Assembly: GCA_947494085.1 (NCBI GenBank)
Contig: CANLTP010000056.1
Coordinates: forward strand, 1 to 6,277
Reading direction: 5' to 3'
DNA length: 6,277 bases
DNA from: Actinomycetota bacterium
GTDB taxonomy: Bacteria > Actinomycetota > Actinomycetes > Nanopelagicales > Nanopelagicaceae
Below the pieces are notes generated by a model. That model searched no databases and was not told the DNA's origin. It saw nothing but the letters and a program-made list of their open reading frames with translations. How positions within the stretch are numbered: the stretch's first letter is position 1; every line of letters starts with the position of its first letter. Below are positions 1-6,277 of this stretch, piece after piece. Both the position numbers and the translations under genes were made by a program.

Positions 1-160
1 ATGTGATGGCGATTACTGCGCCAGAGGCGGCAACGAATCCGAAGTAGAAGGGATGTGAGTGATTAAGAGGTTCACCGACGATTCCGAAGTCTTCAGGTGC
101 AACAGCCTTCTTTTTTCTAGTTAAAGAAGGTCGCTTTAAGATTGGTTTCAACTTTGCCAT
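1..160 (-). CDS. AI-2E family transporter, N-terminal fragment (runs off left edge)
   Basis: Reading the minus strand from the ATG at 160-158 gives 53 open codons to the window edge, beginning MAKLKPILKRPSLTRKKK. A strongly basic, lysine/arginine-rich cytoplasmic tail (residues 1-19) is followed by a GEPLNHSHPFYFGF segment (about 30-43), which leads into the first hydrophobic stretch (FVAASGAVIAIT, 42-53). The short 'PLN.. .PFY.GF' lead-in to transmembrane helix 1 is what I recall from actinobacterial members of the AI-2E/PerM-like transporter family, multi-helix membrane proteins of mostly unproven substrate; some export autoinducer-2 or act as ion antiporters. There is no Shine-Dalgarno before the ATG, but a TAAAAT lies 6 nt upstream, which fits a leaderless transcript. 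The gene is divergent from the DUF4032 gene. Family assignment rests on about 50 residues, so it is likely but not certain; a different membrane protein with a basic tail is the alternative. Confidence 0.72.
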   Translation of the reverse strand, partial: MAKLKPILKRPSLTRKKKAVAPEDFGIVGEPLNHSHPFYFGFVAASGAVIAIT

Positions 161-165
161 GGCGC

Positions 166-172
166 TATTTTA
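166..172. promoter_or_regulatory. Candidate shared, symmetric -10 element in the divergent intergenic region
   Basis: The heptamer TATTTTA reads as TATTTT on the plus strand (166-171) and as TAAAAT on the minus strand (172-167), so each strand carries a TANNNT-type -10 hexamer. On the minus strand exactly 6 nt separate it from the A of the ATG at 160, the spacing expected for a leaderless start. On the plus strand a start near 178-180 would give a leader of about 29-31 nt that includes the AGGAGAG ribosome site. A weak TTGGTT (142-147) lies 18 bp upstream on the plus strand as a possible -35; I see no good -35 on the minus strand. This is motif reading only. Confidence 0.4.
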
Positions 173-192
173 ACGTCGCAGTAAGAAAAAAT

Positions 193-199
193 AGGAGAG
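193..199 (+). promoter_or_regulatory. Ribosome binding site of the DUF4032 gene
   Basis: AGGAGAG lies 9 nt before the GTG at 209 and is the strongest Shine-Dalgarno match in the window. It decides the start: the next in-frame methionine codon (245, residue 13) has no comparable site. Confidence 0.8.
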
Positions 200-208
200 A
201 ATAGCCTC

Positions 209-1456
209 GTGGCTGACCTACGAATAACCGGACTGGCAGAAGAGATGTCATCTCTTGCTCAGATGCCATGGTCGAAACAGCTTGAAGAGTGGCCTGAAGA
301 TTCCACTCTTACCGATATGCGCGGTATTTCTCGCCATATTGTTCGCTTGATTAAAGTCAACCAAAACCATGATTCACCAATCTTTGCGATCAAAGAGACT
401 GTTCCAGAATTCGCGAATCGGGAATACGCGCTACTTCGAGAGTTAAACAACCGAGAGGCGCCATGTGTTGAACCAGTTGCAGTAATTGAAAACCGTAAAG
501 ATGAGCAGGGTGAAGATTTACCTGCAGCGCTGGTTACGCATTATCTACCTTTCTCGCTGCCATTTCGTGTAATTCTTAGTGAACAAATTACGCCGCACGA
601 AATTATAAATATGGCGAATGCTCTTGCTCTTTTACTGGTTCGATTACATCTTCTGGGATTCTGGTGGGGCGATTGCTCACTTTCAAATACCTTATTCCGT
701 CGCGATGCGGATCAATTTGCGGCCTATCTAGTTGATGCTGAAACCGGAGAATTCCAAACTCGCCTGACTGATGGCCAACGTGAACACGACTTAGAAATCT
801 CGCTCTTTAACGTTGCTGCAGAGTTGGAAGATTTGAAAATTGCTGGAGTTCTTCCCGACGATATGGAACCAATTCGTGCGAGTGAAGGTGTAATCAAGAG
901 ATATCGAAGACTTTGGAAAGCGCTACGTGAACCACAGATTCTTGACCCAAATGATCGTCACGCAGTTGAAGGTGCGATGCGCCAACTTCAAGATTTAGGT
1001 TTTGCAGTTGAAGAGGTTGAAGTTTCAATCAACGGCGATAAAGGTGAATTAAAGTTCCAACCTAAACTTGTGGCAGCTGGATATCACCAGAATCGCCTGC
1101 TGACGTTGTTAGGTATTCAGGCCGAAGAACTTCAAGCCAAGAGATTGCTCGCATCATTTGATCGCTTCCGCGGCCGGGAGGCAACACCGAAGCCACCAAT
1201 TCATGACAGTGCTCGCAGATGGCTTCGTGATACATATCATCATGTTATGAATCAGGTCCCAAGTGAATTACAAGATCGAGTTGAACAGACACAGATGTTC
1301 CATGAAATTTTGGAGCATCGCTGGTATCTAGGTGAGCAAGCGGGGCATGACTTAGGGCTAGATTTTGCAACCAAGGATTACATTGAAAATATCTTGCCAT
1401 TTAGAACATATGTTGGGGTTTCAGTTCCTGGCATTCACGAACCACCATCAAAATAA
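209..1456 (+). CDS. DUF4032 domain-containing protein, kinase-like N-terminal half
   Basis: A 415-residue soluble protein with GTG start and no signal peptide or membrane segment. It matches the actinobacterial DUF4032 family, whose members are of similar length and have no established function. The N-terminal half has the ordered landmarks of a protein-kinase/Kdo-kinase-like fold: a RGISRH turn (38-43) where a nucleotide loop would sit, FAIKE with K62 as the ATP lysine, E72 in REYALLREL as a possible helix-C glutamate, a catalytic-loop-like WWGDCSLSN (152-160) with D155 and N160, and VDAETGE (175-181) with D176 in the DFG position. The usual His before G-D is Trp here. The C-terminal half (about 225-395) is unassigned; it includes FHEILEHRWYLGEQAG (364-379), a motif I recall as conserved in the family. 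It is probably the first gene of a three-gene set. Family call is firm; enzymatic activity is inference, and a pseudokinase or phosphate-binding role is possible. Confidence 0.9.
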   Translation: MADLRITGLAEEMSSLAQMPWSKQLEEWPEDSTLTDMRGISRHIVRLIKVNQNHDSPIFAIKETVPEFANREYALLRELNNREAPCVEPVAVIENRKDEQGEDLPAALVTHYLPFSLPFRVILSEQITPHEIINMANALALLLVRLHLLGFWWGDCSLSNTLFRRDADQFAAYLVDAETGEFQTRLTDGQREHDLEISLFNVAAELEDLKIAGVLPDDMEPIRASEGVIKRYRRLWKALREPQILDPNDRHAVEGAMRQLQDLGFAVEEVEVSINGDKGELKFQPKLVAAGYHQNRLLTLLGIQAEELQAKRLLASFDRFRGREATPKPPIHDSARRWLRDTYHHVMNQVPSELQDRVEQTQMFHEILEHRWYLGEQAGHDLGLDFATKDYIENILPFRTYVGVSVPGIHEPPSK

Positions 1457-1473
1457 TTTTCACTAAATATATG

Positions 1474-1479
1474 TAGGAT
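1474..1479 (+). promoter_or_regulatory. TAGGAT upstream of the YbbN-like gene: Shine-Dalgarno or leaderless -10
   Basis: TAGGAT sits 6 nt before the ATG at 1486. Its AGGA core (1475-1478) is 7 nt from the start codon, a normal ribosome-site spacing. The same hexamer also fits TANNNT, with the 6-nt gap expected for a leaderless start at the A of the ATG, the same geometry as TAAAAT before the AI-2E gene. The sequence alone cannot separate the two readings. Confidence 0.5.
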
Positions 1480-1485
1480 TACGGC

Positions 1486-2385
1486 ATGAGTTTGCCACCA
1501 CTGCCAAAAAACTTTGCCAGTGCCGTAGACCTAAGTAGCCTAGGAAAGCCAGCGCAGGAAGCCATTGCGACTCCGGGAATAGCGGTAAATCAGGAGAATT
1601 TAATTAGTGAAATTCTTCCCGCATCGAATCAAAAAGTCGTAATTCTTATTTGTTGGTCACCTCGCAGCACCCAAGCCGTTGAACTGCTCGAAATTATGAG
1701 CAAGTATCAAGCGGCAGATTTACTTGAAAATGGCGAACCAGCTTGGGTTCTAGGAACTGTGAATGTTGATGCCGAAACACAAGTAGCACAAGCGCTACAA
1801 ATTCAATCAGTGCCAATTGCAATCGCAATCATTCAGGAACAGATGGTTCCATTATTTGAAGCAGTGCCAACTGCAGAACAAATCAGATTAGTCATCGACA
1901 AAGTCGTAGGTCTTGCTGCTGAACGAGGCGTCGGCCAGGCGCTAGAAAAGTCTGAAGCAATTGAAACCCCAATGGAGCCAGAAGAGATTGCGGCCATGGA
2001 AGCACTTGAGAAAAGTGATCTCTTGGGAGCAAAAGCACAATACGAAAAGTGGTTAGCTCGCAAACCCGGTGATGCTTTAGCAAAACTTGGATTAGCACAA
2101 ACTGAATTGATAATTCGCGTGAAGGATTTAGATCCAAATGAAGTTATGACACTTGCAGGTGCAAATCCGAATGAAGTGACAATTCAATTAAAGGCTGCAG
2201 ATGTTGAAATCGCTAGTGGCTTAAACCGTGAGGCCTTTGCTCGTATGATTCGACTCGTGAAGGCGAGTGATGGCGATGATAAGAAAATTGCCCGCGAACA
2301 TTTATTGCAGCTATTTTCACTAGTAGATCCGGCAGATCCAGATTTGATCAGCGCCCGAAAAGAGTTAGCAAGTGCGCTCTATTGA
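1486..2385 (+). CDS. YbbN-like thioredoxin-fold/TPR protein without active-site cysteines
   Basis: A 299-residue soluble protein. Residues about 30-142 form a thioredoxin-like domain: the VVILICWSP strand (51-59), with W57 aligned to the conserved thioredoxin Trp; a VNVDAE segment (93-97 region); and SVP with P110 as the expected cis-proline. The CGPC positions align with S61-T-Q-A64, so both redox cysteines are missing; the only cysteine in the protein is C56, just before the Trp. A linker (about 145-165) leads to a helical C-terminal region with a TPR-like unit (about 169-205) and further helices to the end. This architecture is that of YbbN (CnoX), a chaperone-like thioredoxin-fold protein, and actinobacterial relatives often lack the redox motif. 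Thiol-disulfide exchange is therefore unlikely; protein binding or holdase activity is the inferred role. It follows the DUF4032 gene by 29 bp and its stop overlaps the MFS start. Confidence 0.87.
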   Translation: MSLPPLPKNFASAVDLSSLGKPAQEAIATPGIAVNQENLISEILPASNQKVVILICWSPRSTQAVELLEIMSKYQAADLLENGEPAWVLGTVNVDAETQVAQALQIQSVPIAIAIIQEQMVPLFEAVPTAEQIRLVIDKVVGLAAERGVGQALEKSEAIETPMEPEEIAAMEALEKSDLLGAKAQYEKWLARKPGDALAKLGLAQTELIIRVKDLDPNEVMTLAGANPNEVTIQLKAADVEIASGLNREAFARMIRLVKASDGDDKKIAREHLLQLFSLVDPADPDLISARKELASALY

Positions 2386-3578
2386 AATCTACATTCTCTA
2401 AGCAAGAGCGCAGAGCACTTAATTTACTATTTTGGCCATATGGAATTGGCGCTATGTCTACTGCTACAAGATTTCCTGAGATTCGAGACCAATTAAATGT
2501 AAACAATGGAACTTTCGGAACCTACTTGAGTTTAGGTGCTATCGGTGGCGTAATTTCTTTTATCTTAGTTGGACACTTGGTTCATTCAATTGGCGTTAAA
2601 CCAATAGTTCTTGTTTCATCTACAGGTTTATTCCTATCACTGGGGCTTGTGCCACATATTCAACGCCCAATATTTTGGCTGGTCTTAAATATCTTTATTG
2701 CTTTTTTCTGGGTCTCATTTCATATTGCAAATAATGCCCAGGCTATTCACCGGCAGGAAGAAGTTGGAGAGTTAATTCTCCCTAAACTTCATGGTCTCTG
2801 GAGTCTTGGTGCCCTGGTAACTTCAATTCTTGCAATTATTATCACTCCATACGTAACTCTGGCGTGGCACATCGGTTTGATTGTTACTGCCATGTGGGTG
2901 CTAACTATGTATGGTGTTGTTAAGTCGACGCCATATTTCATAGAGAAGAACGAGGAAGCAGATGCCTTCCCGAGTCTCTCACCATTCAAGATTGCAAAAG
3001 TCTTTAAGTTTCAGCCGGTAATTGTTATTGCGATGGTCTTGGCGATGCAGACCGAATTCTCGACTCAAGACTGGTCTGCTATTTATGCAAAGGACGCATT
3101 AAAGGTGAGTTCGTCCGCGAGCATCTATGGCTATGCCGTATTTATCAGTGCGATGATCATTCTCAGGTTCAATGCAAAAAGGCTTGCCGCGAGGTGGAGT
3201 GAGCGCGAATTATTAACCAAGTTGCCAATCTTGGGTGGGGTTGGTTTCGCGGTTTGTATCTTGCTCGGAGCTTGGCTCTCTGAAACAAATCGCAATTTAG
3301 GTTTCATAGTTGCTTTGATTGGTTTCGCACTTGCCGGCTTTGGCTCTTCAATTCTGGCCCCAACAATTTTTGCAATATCCTTTAGAAAAACTTCACTTCC
3401 AAGTAGCGTGGTCGTTGCGCAATTAGGCCTAACTCAAACAATCGCAACATTCCTCGCAAAGGTAGTTATTTCATGGGTTGCACAAGTTACATCAGTAACT
3501 ATTGCGCTTATGATCCCAGCCTTGATGCTTCTAGCGACAGCTAAATTTTCACACCTGGGAAAAGAAACTAAGGATTAA
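2382..3578 (+). CDS. MFS transporter, YbjJ-like
   Basis: A 398-residue inner-membrane protein with about 12 hydrophobic helices, roughly at 11-29, 46-66, 74-91, 97-117, 138-157, 162-181, then a charged central loop (183-208, EKNEEAD), and 211-225, 246-264, 281-299, 306-333, 343-364 and 371-388. GHLVHSIGVKP (64-74) is a degenerate version of the MFS loop 2-3 motif. NNAQ followed by PKLHGLWSLGA (134-144) and TQDWSAIYAKD (228-238) resemble the signature regions of the YbjJ/fucose-permease-like branch; the substrate is unknown. The start is TTG at 2382, sharing TTGA with the upstream TGA stop. I prefer it over the ATG at 2454 (residue 25) because the later start would remove most of helix 1. No clear ribosome site precedes it, so translation probably depends on coupling to the upstream gene. 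The gene ends 2 bp from the converging aceE stop. Confidence 0.92.
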   Translation: MKSTFSKQERRALNLLFWPYGIGAMSTATRFPEIRDQLNVNNGTFGTYLSLGAIGGVISFILVGHLVHSIGVKPIVLVSSTGLFLSLGLVPHIQRPIFWLVLNIFIAFFWVSFHIANNAQAIHRQEEVGELILPKLHGLWSLGALVTSILAIIITPYVTLAWHIGLIVTAMWVLTMYGVVKSTPYFIEKNEEADAFPSLSPFKIAKVFKFQPVIVIAMVLAMQTEFSTQDWSAIYAKDALKVSSSASIYGYAVFISAMIILRFNAKRLAARWSERELLTKLPILGGVGFAVCILLGAWLSETNRNLGFIVALIGFALAGFGSSILAPTIFAISFRKTSLPSSVVVAQLGLTQTIATFLAKVVISWVAQVTSVTIALMIPALMLLATAKFSHLGKETKD

Positions 3579-3580
3579 TC

Positions 3581-6277
3581 TCAGCCAGAACCTTCGGCAT
3601 TACCTGGATCTGCAGCACTGATGTCATTTAGGCGGTATTTATCAAGAGCCTGTTGAACTACCTTTGATTTAATCTCGCCAGCTTCAGCAAGTCTTGAAAG
3701 TGCTGCAACAACTATTGATTCAGCATCAACCTTGAAGTGGCGACGAAGCGCTCCACGAGTATCTGATAGTCCAAAGCCATCAGTTCCAAGTGAGTAGAAA
3801 TCTTGTTCAACCCAAGGTGAAATCTGATCTTGAACTGAACGCATGAAATCGCTAACTGCAATTACCGGACCATCTTGGCCACGTAGTTTTTTGGTGATGT
3901 AGGCAGATTTCTTATCGCCAGGATTTAACAAATTGTGTCGATCGACAGCAAGTCCATCGCGACGAAGTTCGTTCCAAGAAGTCACAGACCAAACACTTGC
4001 CGCAATACCCCAATCATCGGCCAGAAGTTGCTGTGCTTTAACTGCCCAGTTCATCGCAACACCAGAAGCTAGAAGTTGAACCTTCTTCTTTCCGCGTTGC
4101 GCAGGGGAGTAGAGATAAATTCCCTTAAGCAGACCATCAACATCTAAATCATCAGGTTGTGCTGGTTGAACATATGGCTCGTTGTAAACAGTTAGGTAGT
4201 AGTAAATATTTTCGCTGTTCTCGCCATACATCCGCTTCAATCCATCGCGAACAATGTGACCAAGTTCGTAACCAAAGGCTGGGTCGTAACAAACAATCGC
4301 TGGGTTGGTTGATGCGAGAAGATGCGAATGTCCATCTTCATGTTGCAAACCTTCGCCATTTAGCGTTGTTCGTCCCGCAGTCGCGCCGATTACAAAGCCG
4401 CGTGCCATCTGATCTGCGGCAGCCCAGAAAGCATCTCCAGTGCGTTGGAATCCAAACATTGAGTAGAAGATGTAAATCGGAATCATTGGAACATCGTGGG
4501 TTGAGTATGAAGTTCCGACTGCAGTGAATGATGCAGTTGAACCAGCTTCATTGATACCTTCGTGCAAGATCACACCAGAAGTTGATTCCTTATAGGAAAG
4601 CATTAGTTCACGATCTACCGAGGTGTAGTTCTGACCATGAGGTGAGTAAATCTTTAGTGATGGGAACAATGAATCCATACCGAAGGTTCGTGCTTCATCC
4701 GGAATAATTGGGACCAAGTGCTTGCCGATACCTGGATCTTTTACTAAATCCTTGAGCAAGCGCACAAATGCCATTGTTGTTGCGATTTCTTGATGACCAG
4801 AACCGCGAAGCACTGCTTCATAAGTTTCAATTGGAGGCAGTGGAAGTGGCGCAGAATCTTTGCGGCGAGATGGCATTGAACCACCCAGGGCGTTGCGTCG
4901 TTCCATCATGTATTTGTATTCCGGTGAATCAACACCAGGATGGTAATAAGGCGGAGCCTTGGCATCGATTTGTTCATCGGTAAGCGGAATAAACAAGGTG
5001 TCACGGAATGCTAGAAGATCTTCATGTGTCATCTTCTTCATTTGGTGCGTCGAGTTTCTGGCTTCAAAGTGCGAACCAAGAGTCCAACCCTTGATTGTTT
5101 TAGCAAGAATTACAGTTGGGCGACCGTTATGTTCTGACGCTTGCTTATAAGCAGCAAATAATTTGCGGTAATCGTGGCCGCCGCGCTTTAGTGCCCAAAT
5201 CTTTTCATCTGACCAATCCGCAACCATTGCAGCAGTGCGAGGATCGCGACCGAAGAAGTGTTCACGAACATAAGCACCAGATTCAGCTTTATATGTTTGG
5301 TAATCGCCGTCAGTTGTCTTAGTCATCAAATCAACAAGTGCGCCCTCTCGGTCCATAGCAAGTAGCTCATCCCACTCGCGACCCCAAACAACTTTGATTA
5401 CGTTCCAGCCAGCACCACGAAAAATAGATTCAAGTTCTTGAATAATCTTGCCGTTTCCGCGAACCGGACCATCAAGTCTCTGTAAATTACAGTTAATAAC
5501 GAAAGTTAAATTATCTAAGCCTTCACGTGCGGCAAGACTGATTGCGCCAAGTGTTTCTGGTTCATCGCATTCGCCATCTCCAAGAAATGCCCAAACATTC
5601 TGGTCACTTGTATCTTTAATTCCGCGGCCATTTAAGTAACGGTTGTAGCGTGCTTGGTAAATAGCATTGATTGGACCAAGTCCCATTGAAACAGTTGGAA
5701 ACTCCCAGAACTCTGGCATCAAACGTGGGTGCGGATATGAAGATAATCCGCCACCTTCATGTGAAAGTTCTTGACGGAAACCATCCATCTGATGTTCGGT
5801 TAAACGACCTTCAAGAAATGCGCGTGCATACATACCGGGACTTGCGTGACCCTGATAGAAAATTTGATCTCCGCCGCCTGCATGGTTTCTGCCACGAAAG
5901 AAGTGGTTGAAGCCAACTTCATAAAGTGAAGCAGAGGATGCATAAGTTGAAATATGTCCGCCAACACCAATACCTGGACGTTGTGCACGATGCACCATAA
6001 CGGCAGCGTTCCAACGAATAAATGCGCGAATCCGACGTTCAATAAATTCATCGCCAGGAAATTCTGGTTCTTGTTTTGGTGGAATCGAGTTTATGTAATC
6101 TGTTGCACGAAGTGCAGGAACACCAAGATTGTTTTCACCAGCGCGGTCCAACATCGCAAGCATCAAATAACGGGCACGAACCGGTCCGGCATTTTTGAGG
6201 ACGGCATCTAAAGACTGGGTCCATTCAGCGGTCTCTTGTGGATCGGTGTCGACAAGCTGATCGATTAAATGGTCCGG
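3581..6277 (-). CDS. aceE: Pyruvate dehydrogenase E1 component, homodimeric type (start beyond right edge)
   Basis: AceE decarboxylates pyruvate with thiamine diphosphate (ThDP) and passes the acetyl group to lipoyl-E2 in the cytosolic pyruvate dehydrogenase complex. The frame ends at TGA 3583-3581 and stays open to 6277, giving 898 visible residues. The first 37 codons before the TTG at 6166 are clearly AceE-like ([10 protein letters not shown], then [13 protein letters not shown]), so the TTG is internal; perhaps 5-20 residues are missing. Counting from the first visible codon: GGHIST with H108, QGHASPG with H144, the ThDP/Mg motif [10 protein letters not shown] (231-240) ending in FVINCN (about 259-264), HQMKK with H411 in the mobile loop, EGINEAG (573-579) with E577 matching the E. 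coli Glu571 that activates the cofactor, and [10 protein letters not shown] (644-653). All key residues look intact. Length and sequence match the mycobacterial AceE as I recall it. No E2 or E3 gene is in view, which is common in actinobacteria, where aceE often stands apart. Confidence 0.98.
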   Translation of the reverse strand, partial: PDHLIDQLVDTDPQETAEWTQSLDAVLKNAGPVRARYLMLAMLDRAGENNLGVPALRATDYINSIPPKQEPEFPGDEFIERRIRAFIRWNAAVMVHRAQRPGIGVGGHISTYASSASLYEVGFNHFFRGRNHAGGGDQIFYQGHASPGMYARAFLEGRLTEHQMDGFRQELSHEGGGLSSYPHPRLMPEFWEFPTVSMGLGPINAIYQARYNRYLNGRGIKDTSDQNVWAFLGDGECDEPETLGAISLAAREGLDNLTFVINCNLQRLDGPVRGNGKIIQELESIFRGAGWNVIKVVWGREWDELLAMDREGALVDLMTKTTDGDYQTYKAESGAYVREHFFGRDPRTAAMVADWSDEKIWALKRGGHDYRKLFAAYKQASEHNGRPTVILAKTIKGWTLGSHFEARNSTHQMKKMTHEDLLAFRDTLFIPLTDEQIDAKAPPYYHPGVDSPEYKYMMERRNALGGSMPSRRKDSAPLPLPPIETYEAVLRGSGHQEIATTMAFVRLLKDLVKDPGIGKHLVPIIPDEARTFGMDSLFPSLKIYSPHGQNYTSVDRELMLSYKESTSGVILHEGINEAGSTASFTAVGTSYSTHDVPMIPIYIFYSMFGFQRTGDAFWAAADQMARGFVIGATAGRTTLNGEGLQHEDGHSHLLASTNPAIVCYDPAFGYELGHIVRDGLKRMYGENSENIYYYLTVYNEPYVQPAQPDDLDVDGLLKGIYLYSPAQRGKKKVQLLASGVAMNWAVKAQQLLADDWGIAASVWSVTSWNELRRDGLAVDRHNLLNPGDKKSAYITKKLRGQDGPVIAVSDFMRSVQDQISPWVEQDFYSLGTDGFGLSDTRGALRRHFKVDAESIVVAALSRLAEAGEIKSKVVQQALDKYRLNDISAADPGNAEGSG

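Noticed and set aside
259..450. Minus-strand 63-codon frame inside the DUF4032 gene
   Set aside because: It sits opposite the most conserved kinase-like part of that gene and has no start signals, so it is a shadow of the sense frame.
1833..2137. Two overlapping minus-strand open frames opposite the YbbN-like gene
   Set aside because: They overlap each other and the sense gene, have no upstream signals, and their translations show no recognisable domain.
3584..3600. Possible aceE terminator hairpin near GCCAGAACCTTCGGC
   Set aside because: It pairs over only about 3 bp with a large loop, has no T-run, and lies within the last codons of aceE.
4159..6211. Several plus-strand open frames of 60-120 codons opposite aceE
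   Set aside because: They lie antisense to a fully conserved enzyme gene, lack ribosome sites, overlap one another in different frames and have Cys/Arg/His-rich, low-complexity translations typical of reading the complement of a real gene.
1..6277. Mobile element, CRISPR array, tRNA/rRNA, phage or defence system
   Set aside because: I saw no transposase, regularly spaced repeats, attachment-site duplication or tRNA-like clover-leaf; the window is filled by five recognisable chromosomal genes with similar base composition by eye.

Overview
The window looks like chromosomal DNA from a small-genome, low-GC actinobacterium. The GC content is in the mid-40s per cent, estimated by eye and not computed. 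Three things point to Actinobacteria: a single-chain (homodimeric) AceE that matches the mycobacterial type closely as I remember it, a DUF4032 protein, and a thioredoxin-fold/TPR protein without active-site cysteines. Low GC, very tight packing and the MFS/AceE sequence style suggest a freshwater acI lineage (Nanopelagicales, for example Planktophila or Nanopelagicus). That placement is inference.

Layout: (1) positions 1-160, minus strand, hold the first 53 codons of an AI-2E family transporter that runs off the left edge. (2) A 48-bp divergent intergenic region (161-208) holds a near-symmetric -10-like heptamer and a good Shine-Dalgarno for the rightward gene. (3) Positions 209-3578, plus strand, hold three closely spaced genes: a DUF4032 kinase-like protein, a cysteine-less YbbN-like thioredoxin/TPR protein 29 bp later, and a YbjJ-like MFS transporter that overlaps the previous stop codon by 4 nt (TTGA). 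They are probably co-transcribed. (4) Positions 3581-6277, minus strand, hold aceE, the pyruvate dehydrogenase E1 component, converging on the MFS gene with only 2 bp between stop codons. The aceE frame stays open to the right edge, so its true start lies outside the window; the TTG at 6166 is an internal codon.

Functionally, AceE is central carbon metabolism (pyruvate to acetyl-CoA). The three-gene plus-strand set has no obvious single pathway: a protein of unknown function with kinase-like residues, a probable chaperone-like protein, and a transporter of unknown substrate. I saw no RNA gene, insertion sequence, CRISPR array, phage element, origin or convincing hairpin terminator. No stretch longer than 48 bp lacks a gene. 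The window reads as ordinary core chromosome; the points most worth a second look are the DUF4032 protein, the possible shared or leaderless promoters, and the start-site correction for aceE.
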